Part shown: one piece after another, positions 1 through 5,491 of the stretch
Layout: each line of letters starts with the position of its first letter
How positions within the stretch are numbered: the first letter of the stretch is position 1
Assembly (NCBI GenBank): GCA_031082105.1
Contig: JAVHLO010000257.1
Span: forward strand, 1 to 5,491
Length of the DNA: 5,491 nucleotides
Origin: Planctomycetota bacterium
Lineage (GTDB): Bacteria; Planctomycetota; MHYJ01; JACQXL01; JAVHLO01
Direction: 5' to 3'
Translations under genes and position numbers: made by a program
Notes under the pieces: model-generated
What the model was told of the DNA's origin: nothing
The model's input: the letters and a program-made list of their open reading frames with translations, nothing else
The model's database searches: none

Positions 1-75
1 CAGTTGACCATCACGGTTCAGGACAAGAACAACCCCGCGATCGCAGGCACGTGGCAGATGTCGGTCCTCGGACCG
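1..75 (+). other. C-terminal tail of a preceding beta-sandwich domain (residues 1-25)
   Basis: The first 25 residues contain a LTITVQD strand followed by an AGTWQMSVLGP strand. This looks like the last two strands of an Ig-like domain whose body lies left of the window. It shows that the modular part of the protein continues upstream, so the window does not start near the true N-terminus of a domain. The family cannot be assigned from so short a piece. Confidence 0.45.
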
Positions 76-3000
76 ATCACGCAGATCGCGCAATTCGGAA
101 TGGAGCCTGCATCGGGTCAATTCGAAGTAGGCCATACGCTCGCGGTCGGCGTGTCCGCCGAGGATACGGAAGGGCAGACTGTCTCCAGTTGGACCGGTGA
201 CTTCGTCCTCACGACGTCAGAACCCGGCTGCATTCCCGCATTCGACAACCGTACGTGTACGATTGGCGCAGCAGACAGGGGGAGCATCAGTGTCGTAGGC
301 ACGTTCCTGAAGGTGCCGATCGGCGGCGTCATCACGGTAGTGGCGACAGCCGTCGGCGACCCGAGCATCACTGGCACGGCGACCTACACAGTGACTTACT
401 ACCAGCCGGGATTGGCGACGACGATCAACGCCGTGTCCGGTCAGCAGCAGTATGCCCCGGTCGGCACGGACTCCCCAGAGCCGTTCGTCGCGCGCGTCAC
501 CGATGCGAAGGGCGTGCCGGTCGCAGGCGCGCAGGTGAAGTTCTCGGCGGTGAATTCGACGATCAGTTACAGAGGCTACGCGGACGCGCTACGCTTCGCA
601 CGATCGGAGTTCGCGATGGTGGCGCGCAAGTCGGAATCGGCACTGATATTCGGAGGAGTGAATGGGGAAGTGGAGGGGACGATAGAGGAATGGGATCCCG
701 TGCGGCTCACCTCAACAGTTGTCGGCCAGATGCTTGCCGCCCGGTACAACCATACGGCAACGATGCTCCAGACCGGTCAGGTGCTCATCGTGGGCGGCCT
801 TGACCCGGTCACGGGCCAGACGGTGTCGAGCGCGGAGATCTTCGATCCAACGACCAGAACAAGCCGGATGGCCGGACAACCAGTTCACGCGCGGTGGGGA
901 CACACCGCCACGCTCCTATTGGACGGCAGAGTCCTTATTGCAGGTGGAAGCGACGTGGCTCCGGTCGCGAGCGCTGAGGTGTACGATCCGAAGAGCGACA
1001 CATTCCAGTCTGTGGGCTCAATGGCCGTCGCGCGGGTCAGCCATACTGCGACGTCTTTCAAAACGCAGAGTGGGCAGGAGCGAGTATTGATGGTCGGCGG
1101 CTCACCCGACAAGACCGTGGAACTGTTCGATCCCACATTGAGCACGTTCAGTGTGGCAGGGCAGATGTCCGTTGTCAGATCTCAACACACTGCCACATAT
1201 CTGCCCATGTACAACAAGATACTCATCGCCGGCGGCGGAAACGGCGCGGTCACCGCGAGCTGCGAGCTGTACGACGTGGCGACCGGGACATTTTCCGCGG
1301 CGGGGAGCATGTTTGTTCCGCGCATGGCGCACACGGCATCCCTGGTCAAGGACCGCCTTGTTGTCTTTGCGGGAGGTATCAAGTCGGCCACTGTGGACGG
1401 GCTCGAGGTCACGGGAACCGTGGAGGTCTTCGATTGCGCCACGGGCACATTCAGCCTCGCGCACGACCTGATGAAGACACCGAGGTTCCATCACGCCGCG
1501 TTCGTGCTGGAAGGAAGGGATGAAACCTGGCTCATCGGCGGCAAGACGATCAGGTTCTACCCGTACGAGATCGTCCCGATCTCATCTTGCGAAGGATACC
1601 GCGCTGGAGTATCGAGCAACGTGATCGGGTCGTTCGGGGGGCAGGCAGTTGCCGTGGTGGAGACCGATACGGCGGGGATCGCGACCTCGCCCGCATTCAC
1701 AGCCGGCGCAGTGCAAGGATGGAACAACGTACAGGCAACCGTCGTGGGCGCGGAAGCGGCTCCGGCGCGCTTCACCGTATTCGGATACGCAGGACGCCCG
1801 CCGGGAGAGGCTGCCAGGTTCGCTGTCACCATCGGGTCTGCAGACCCCAAACAGTTCGAACTGAAGATGGTCGCGGTGGGCGAGGAGTTCATGGTCTACG
1901 TTAGGGCCGTTGACGACTATGGCTGGGACTGCCCGAACTTCTCCGGCGTCGTGCGCCTCTCTACGACAGAGCCCGGGACGACGGACTTCGACGGGCGGGA
2001 GATAGTATTCGAGGGGACGGAGGGTGGGACGAAATCCACGACGGGCAATGCGCTGTCGCTGCCGACCCTCAACAAGGGAGAGCTCGGGATCACCGCCACC
2101 CTTACCACGGACGAGACGGTACAGGGCGCCTGCCCGGTGACGATCTACGGCCCGCCGGCGGCACTGATCCTCTCGGCGTATCCCCAGACGGTGCCGGTCG
2201 GGTCTCAGGTGACGTTGACCGCCTCAGTGCGCGATTCGAACGGGACGAATGTCTTCAGCTATGCCAGCACGGGCACGGTAAGCACTTCGTCGCCGGGCGC
2301 GTCGAGCCTGGACGGCGCGACGCTCCAGTTCCAGAGCGGTTGGGTTGCGCACACGGGGACGATCCTGGCGCAGCCCGCAGGCGGGATTCTCGACATAACG
2401 GTCGCTTTGAGCGACTACCCGGCCCTTCAGCAGACGGTGCAGATCAACGTGACGACCGCGCCTCAGCCGGGCCAGATTGCGGGTTTCGCGCTGACCGTGC
2501 CGAGCACGACGATGCAGCCGGGGCAGTCGATCGAGTTGACCATCCGCGCGCGCGACGCGAGTGATGTTACCGTGACAGGATTCGTGGGCACTGTAAGTGT
2601 GGAAACGGATCCGCCCAACATCGTTTCCGGACCCAACTGGAGAGACGTCGATTTCACGGACAAGGACAATGGCGTGCGCAAGATCGTGGGCACCCTGAGC
2701 GCGACGGTGCCCGCAGGCACGCTATTGACGATCAACGCATGGTGGAAGGACAAACCCGAGATCAGCGGCCACGTAGAGATTCACATCATCGGCGGCGACA
2801 CGACCCCGCCAGCGCCGCCGACGGGACTCACCGCAGTCCCTGGCAACAAGCAGGTTGGGCTCCGGTGGCAGCCAAACACCGAGTCCGATCTCGCGGGGTA
2901 CAACGTCTACTACGTCTATCAGTCCGGTCAGCCTTGGATCAAGGCGAACCCAACGATCGTTCCCGCCATTCCCGGCGCGACTCAGGTTGACTATGTCGTC

Positions 3001-5491
3001 ATCGGGCTCGAGAACAATCATGGGTATGCGTTCGTAGTGACAGCAGTCGACACCTCGGGCAACGAGAGCCAACACTCGCAGGACGCGTATGCCACACCGA
3101 CAGGCGACACGACGCCACCCGCCTCGCCGACTGGCATCGTACTGACGCCCGGCGACAAGCAGATGACGGTCAGATGGCAGCCCAACACTGAGCCCGACCT
3201 GGCGGGCTACAACGTCTACTACTCCGCGAGTCCGTGGACGCTTGCGAACGCCGCGCTGATTCCCGCTACGTCGTTCCAGTATGTGGTGTCGGGCTTGACG
3301 AACGGAGTCTCGTATTCGTTCATAGTGACGGCGGTCGACACCGCCGGGAACGAGAGCGTCCAGTCCGCTGCTGTCTCCGCGATACCCGCGCCGGACACGA
3401 CGCCGCCCGCGCCGCCGACGGGGCTTGTCGTGATGCCCGGTCATGAGAAGGTGACGCTCACGTGGAACTACAGTCTGGAGCCGGATATCGCAGGCTACAA
3501 TGTATACTACTCGTCAAGTCCGTGGATTCAGGCGAATCCGGTGCTCATCCCGCTCTCCGTTGCTCCGCCGTGGTATACGGTGATGAACCTGCAGAACGGA
3601 ACCACGTACCTGTTCGTTGTGACGGCGGTGGACACTTCGGGCAACGAAAGCGCGCATTCGGATCAAGTGTCTGCGACGCCGACAACGGACACGACGGCAC
3701 CGCTTCCGCCGACCGGCATAGCCGCTACGCCGTCCAACCAGCGCGTCAAGGTCGGTTGGCTCCCGAACAGCGAACCGGACCTCGCGGGATACAATGTCTA
3801 CTACTCATCCAGCCCTTGGATTCTGGCGAACACCTCGCTGATTCCGCCCACAACGACGCAATTCACGGTGACGCATTTGACGAACGGTGTGACCTACTCC
3901 TTTGTCGTCACCGCCGTCGACACCGCAGGTAACGAGAGCGAATACTCCGCAATCGTGATTGCCACGCCGACATCAGGCGACACGACTCCGCCCGCAGCGC
4001 CGACAGGTCTGACCGCCGCTGCCGGCCACCAGCAGGTGACGCTCGTCTGGTATCCGAACAGCGAGACCGACTTGGCGGGCTACAACGTCTACTACATGGA
4101 CCCCGCGTCGGAACTGCCTTGGATTAAGGCAAACACATCATTGGTCGTACCAGTGCTCGTACCGGGTACCGGCTATCCGACGTACACCGTCACCGGACTG
4201 ACAAATGGTGTCTTGTACTACTTTGTCGTCACCGCCGTGGATACTTCGGGGAACGAGAGCAGCTACTCGTCGATGGTGCAAGCGGTACCGACTGCACCTT
4301 CGGACACCACCCCGCCGACTGTCCCGACCGGCCTCATCGCGACTGCGGGCGACGGGCAGGTGATGCTCACTTGGAACGCGAACTCGGAACCCGACCTCGC
4401 GGGGTACGAGGTCTACATGGGTCCGAGCCCCGGGACCAAGATCAATGCGGGTCTTGTGCCGCCTTCCCCGACCCCATCGTATCTCGTGACCGGCCTCACG
4501 AACGGCGAGACATACATCTTCGCGATTGTGGCGGTGGACACTACCGGCAACGGTAGCGCCCTCTCCGAACCCGCGAGCGCAACGCCCGGCCCAGACTCTA
4601 CTCCACCGGTCGCAGGCGTCGTGAATGACGGCGCACAAGCGGGCGTCGATATAGACTTCCAGAACTCGACAACGACCATCTCCGCCAACTGGTCGGGCTT
4701 CAGCGACCCGGAGAGCGGCATCTCCGGGTACGAGTGGGCGATCGGGACAAGTCCCGGCGCAACCGACGTGCATCCGTTCCAGGATGTGGGTATGGCGACA
4801 AGCGCGTCGACGAGTCATGTGATGCTCACGGCGGGAGCCACATACTACGTCACGATACGGGCGACCAACGGTGCCGGACTCTCGACTGCCGCCTCCAGCG
4901 ACGGCGTCACCGTAGAGCTCACGCCTCCGAATCCGCCGATGGGCCTGGATGTGTCGTTGGGTCCCATCAACCTATCGCTTGTAGTATCTTGGCTGCCAAA
5001 CGATGAGGACGATATCGCCGGGTACAGGGCATATCGCTCGCAGGTGAGCGGCGGACCGTATGCGCTCGCTGTGAGCGGACTCATTGAACAGGCTTTCGCG
5101 CCGAGTTTCGTTGACGGGGGGCTGACTCAAGGTGTAACATACTACTATGTAGTAACTGCCGTAGATTTCGCGGGCAACGAGAGCGGATACAGCGCTGAAG
5201 CTTGTCGAGCCGTCCGGCAAGTGCCCAATGACCCACGTTTCCCCGGTCAGTGGAACTGCGAGAGGATGGACGTTGCAGGTGCATGGGAATTCGCAGATGG
5301 AGCCGGCGTAGTTGTCGCCCTTCTCGACACCGGCGTTGATATGGAGCACGAGGACCTTCAGGGCGCGTTCGTACCCGGTTGGGACTTCGTCGACGACGAT
5401 GAAACACCACAAGATGAGAACGGACATGGTACTTCTTGCGCGGGTGTGATTGCCGCGCGCGCAAACAACGGGATAGGAATTGCCGGCATTG
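1..5491 (+). CDS. Giant multidomain exported subtilisin-family (S8) serine peptidase with Ig-like, Kelch and FnIII modules, partial at both ends
   Basis: Frame 1 is open across the whole window, 1,830 codons with no stop. All recognisable domains lie in this frame in one continuous order, so this is a single gene without a frameshift. The modules are Ig-like, split Big_1, Kelch propeller, three Ig-like domains, eight FnIII or FnIII-like domains, then the N-terminal part of an S8 peptidase. The product should hydrolyse peptide bonds by an Asp-His-Ser triad; Asp1776 and His1809 are visible and the Ser is off the right edge. Such beta-sandwich modules and S8 peptidases normally act outside the cell, but the signal peptide and any surface anchor are outside the window. 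The full protein must exceed 2,000 residues, against about 280 for a mature thermitase-type enzyme. The start and stop codons cannot be placed, and no regulation can be read. The reading frame is near certain and the overall peptidase assignment is strong. Confidence 0.95.
76..420 (+). other. Ig-like beta-sandwich domain D1 (residues 26-140)
   Basis: The segment has alternating hydrophobic strands and Gly/Asp/Pro turns, with the order seen in bacterial Ig-like repeats. An early strand with a VGHTLAVGVSAEDTEG pattern is followed by a WTGDFVLTTSEPG strand pair. A late ITVVATAVGDPSITGTATYTV pair then closes the domain. Cys77 and Cys86 are nine residues apart and could form a local disulfide, which fits an exported protein. 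The domain resembles D3 in layout (strand, 'LTTSEPG' or 'LSTTEPG' turn, closing ITAT-type strand), so the two may be divergent copies of one module. It probably acts as a spacer or adhesive unit. No precise family is recognised. Confidence 0.6.
421..567 (+). other. N-terminal half of a Big_1 (invasin-type) Ig-like domain (residues 141-189)
   Basis: The stretch carries the typical opening of bacterial Ig-like domain 1. A 'GQQQYAPVGT' strand and turn leads to the 'FVARVTDAKGVPVAGAQVKF' strand pair at residues 162-181. In this family the consensus is close to 'VxVxDxxGNPVxGxxVxF'. The usual continuation is a Ser/Gly loop followed by a 'VxTDxxGxAxxxxTA' strand. It does not follow here; the sequence moves directly into Kelch repeats. 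The missing half appears about 350 residues later. Big_1 domains act as rod-like spacers in invasin and intimin-type adhesins and in many exported bacterial proteins. Confidence 0.75.
568..1608 (+). repeat. Kelch-type beta-propeller, seven repeats (residues 190-536)
   Basis: Seven repeats each have a hydrophobic strand ending in Gly-Gly: 218-219, 265-266, 315-316, 366-367, 411-412, 458-459 and 513-514. The spacing is 45 to 55 residues. Each repeat then carries an aromatic-Asp-Pro or related strand: EWDP, EIFDP, EVYDP, ELFDP, ELYDV, EVFDC and finally IRFYP. Five repeats also have the HTAT or HTAS signature at His251, 301, 348, 396 and 444, and repeat 7 has a weaker HHAA at 498. This is the Kelch repeat layout, in the form common in bacterial extracellular proteins and galactose-oxidase-like propellers. 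Seven units suggest a closed seven-bladed propeller. Repeat 1 is the most degenerate and lacks the HTAT motif. The likely role is binding protein or carbohydrate. No galactose oxidase active-site set is evident, so enzyme activity is not claimed. Confidence 0.88.
1609..1785 (+). other. C-terminal half of the Big_1 Ig-like domain (residues 537-595)
   Basis: Directly after the last Kelch repeat the sequence resumes the Big_1 pattern. 'IGSFGGQAVAVVETDTAGIA' (542-561) matches the usual 'xFxGGxxxxxVxTDxxGxA' strand and turn. It is followed by 'TSPAFTAG', then 'NNVQATVVG' and 'APARFTVFG', equivalent to the closing 'GxYxVxATVxG' and 'PAxFxLxN' strands. Joined to residues 141-189, this gives a complete Big_1 domain of about 108 residues, close to the usual 95-105. 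The alternative is that both halves are separate degenerate domains, but their complementarity makes a split domain more likely. Confidence 0.72.
1786..2151 (+). other. Ig-like domain D3 (residues 596-717)
   Basis: The core strand 'KMVAVGEEFMVYVRAVDDYG' (622-641) has the 'VGxxFxVxVxAxDxxG' pattern that opens many bacterial Ig-like repeats. It is followed by 'FSGVVRLSTTEPG' and a closing 'LGITATLTTDETVQGACPVTIYG'. Cys644 and Cys711 lie near opposite ends of the sandwich and could be paired. The region between them (about 661-695) is rich in Gly, Thr and Asp/Glu and probably forms loops. The domain is most likely structural. Its family is not identified beyond Ig-like. Confidence 0.6.
2152..2460 (+). 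other. Ig-like domain D4 (residues 718-820)
   Basis: The segment begins with 'ALILSAYPQTVPVGSQVTLT' and continues into 'ASVRDSNGT', the usual first strands of a bacterial Ig-like repeat. A Ser/Thr-rich middle (about 756-775) follows, and the domain closes with 'ILDITVALSDYPALQQTVQI'. It has no cysteine. The short linker 'TTAPQPGQ' separates it from D5, which starts in a similar way. A structural spacer role is likely; no ligand site is visible. Confidence 0.6.
2461..2796 (+). other. Ig-like domain D5 (residues 821-932)
   Basis: The opening 'FALTVPSTTMQPGQSIELTI' and 'RARDASDVTVTGFVGTVSV' repeat the D4 pattern of strand, 'PGQS' turn, strand and 'RD' turn. The domain closes with 'VPAGTLLTINAWWKDKPEIS' and 'GHVEIHIIGG', which runs directly into the first FnIII linker 'DTTPP'. 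A charged stretch at about 641-nt-to-660-type position within it, 'RDVDFTDKDNGVRK' (881-894), could form an acidic surface loop. No cysteine is present. D5 ends the Ig-like part of the arm before the FnIII array begins. Confidence 0.58.
2797..4593 (+). repeat. Tandem array of six FnIII domains F1-F6 (residues 933-1531)
   Basis: Six consecutive domains of 96 to 108 residues start at 933, 1036, 1132, 1230, 1327 and 1435. Each opens with a DTTPP or DTTAP linker, then 'PTGL/I', a strand ending in Trp ('VxLxW'), and 'NSEPDLAGYNVYY' or a close variant. Each closes with 'LTNGVTYxFVVTAVDTxGNES' and 'ATP'. These are hallmarks of bacterial FnIII domains, which serve as spacers or carbohydrate- and protein-binding modules in exported enzymes. 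F1-F5 share an extra 'PWI.AN' type motif after 'NVYY'. F5 is longest because of an inserted 'MDPASEL' before that motif and extra residues after it. F6 lacks it. No cysteine occurs in the array. Confidence 0.92.
4594..4920 (+). other. FnIII-like domain F7 of a divergent subtype (residues 1532-1640)
   Basis: The domain keeps the 'DSTPP' linker and a fibronectin-like core, but differs from F1-F6. It has 'STTTISANWSGFSDPESGIS' (1555-1574), followed by 'GYEWAIGTSPG', and closes with 'AGATYYVTIRATNGAGLST'. The 'ANWxGFxDPESGIxxYEWxIG' pattern is a known variant seen in large exported bacterial proteins with FnIII-like repeats. It replaces the 'EPDLAGYNVYY' motif of its neighbours. The domain therefore has a different origin from the tandemly related F1-F6. 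Its likely role is again as an extracellular spacer or binding module. Confidence 0.75.
4921..5220 (+). other. Last FnIII domain F8, next to the peptidase (residues 1641-1740)
   Basis: The domain returns to the classic pattern: 'TPPNPPMGL', 'VVSWLPNDEDDIAGYRAYRS', and 'LTQGVTYYYVVTAVDFAGNE'. It has 'GYRAYRSxxSGGPY', the commoner bacterial FnIII form, in place of the 'GYNVYY...PW' form of F1-F5. It ends at 'ACRAVRQ', immediately before the peptidase. Cys1735 lies in its last strand and is the first cysteine since Cys711. Its codons around 5130-5170 are richer in A and T than those of F1-F6. It may have arrived with the peptidase module rather than by duplication of F1-F6. Confidence 0.88.
5221..5491 (+). 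other. Thermitase-like S8 peptidase catalytic domain, N-terminal part (residues 1741 to past the window end)
   Basis: The domain opens with 'NDPRFPGQW' and 'VAGAW', which match the mature N-terminus of thermitase and related subtilases. The catalytic Asp is Asp1776 in 'ALLDTGVD' and the catalytic His is His1809 in 'NGHGTSCAGVIAA'. They are 33 residues apart, the same as Asp38 and His71 of thermitase. Between them 'HEDL' and 'GWDFVDDDETPQ' fit the thermitase calcium-binding segments. The window ends in 'NNGIGIAGI', the strand that normally leads to 'GVAP' and the substrate cleft. The oxyanion-hole Asn and nucleophile Ser are not in view, so activity cannot be confirmed. Cys1753 and Cys1813 are present; the Cys after 'HGTS' is common in the family. 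No I9 propeptide lies between F8 and this domain. Confidence 0.93.

Noticed and set aside
651..685. A GGAGGAG motif followed closely by ATG at 662, resembling a ribosome binding site and start
   Set aside because: That ATG frame hits a stop at 683-685 after seven codons. The motif is simply the coding sequence for Phe-Gly-Gly-Val in Kelch repeat 1.
255..803. A 182-codon open frame on the + strand in another frame
   Set aside because: It overlaps D1, the Big_1 half and the first Kelch repeat, which are clearly coded in frame 1. Its product is Arg-rich and unrecognisable.
568..1608. Galactose oxidase-type enzyme activity for the propeller
   Set aside because: Kelch repeats are clear, but I cannot see the copper-ligand and Tyr-Cys arrangement of that enzyme, so only a binding role is suggested.
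2722..3444. A 240-codon open frame on the minus strand
   Set aside because: It lies antisense to D5 and F1-F3, is rich in Arg and Gly with no recognisable domain, and is explained by the codon bias of the GC-rich repeats on the + strand.
3462..3932. A 156-codon open frame on the + strand in another frame
   Set aside because: It is a shifted reading of FnIII repeats F3 and F4. Its internal repetition merely mirrors the real FnIII repeats.
2797..4593. Possible DNA-level direct repeats or a CRISPR-like array because of the regular spacing of about 290-320 bases
   Set aside because: The periodicity is that of FnIII protein domains. The copies differ at many synonymous positions and there are no short identical repeats separated by unique spacers.
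4138..4818. A 226-codon open frame on the minus strand
   Set aside because: It lies antisense to F5-F7. Its His/Arg-rich composition is typical of a shadow frame and it shows no domain or convincing start signal.

Overview
The whole window is the inside of one very long protein-coding gene on the + strand. Frame 1 reads from base 1 to base 5491 (1,830 codons) with no stop, and the gene runs off both ends. There is no start codon, ribosome binding site, promoter, terminator, RNA gene or mobile element in view, and no intergenic DNA. Residue numbers below count from the first codon of the window, not from the true start of the protein.

The product looks like a giant, secreted or surface-attached, modular protein that ends in a subtilisin-family (S8) serine peptidase. 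From the N-terminal side it contains: the tail of an unidentified domain (residues 1-25); an Ig-like beta-sandwich (26-140); the first half of a bacterial Ig-like domain of the invasin/Big_1 type (141-189); a Kelch-type beta-propeller of seven repeats (190-536); the second half of the Big_1 domain (537-595); three further Ig-like domains (596-717, 718-820, 821-932); six closely related fibronectin type III (FnIII) domains (933-1531); one FnIII-like domain of a different subtype (1532-1640); a last FnIII domain (1641-1740); and the start of a thermitase-like S8 catalytic domain (1741-1830). The catalytic Asp and His are both visible. The catalytic Asn and Ser lie beyond the right edge.

Two features stand out. 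The Kelch propeller appears to be inserted inside the Big_1 domain, splitting it into halves that resume cleanly on the other side. The peptidase also sits at the far C-terminal side of at least 1,740 residues of beta-rich modules, and no recognisable I9 propeptide precedes it. A plausible reading is a long extracellular arm (Ig and FnIII spacers) that holds a propeller for binding and a calcium-stabilised protease. This is inferred from the domain order and has not been shown.

The organism is probably a bacterium with a GC-rich genome (roughly 60% GC by eye). The Big_1, Kelch and 'DTTPPAPPTGL' FnIII module types are common in large exported proteins of environmental and often uncultivated bacteria. 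Planctomycetota, Armatimonadota, Hydrogenedentota or similar lineages are possible, but the sequence does not decide between them.
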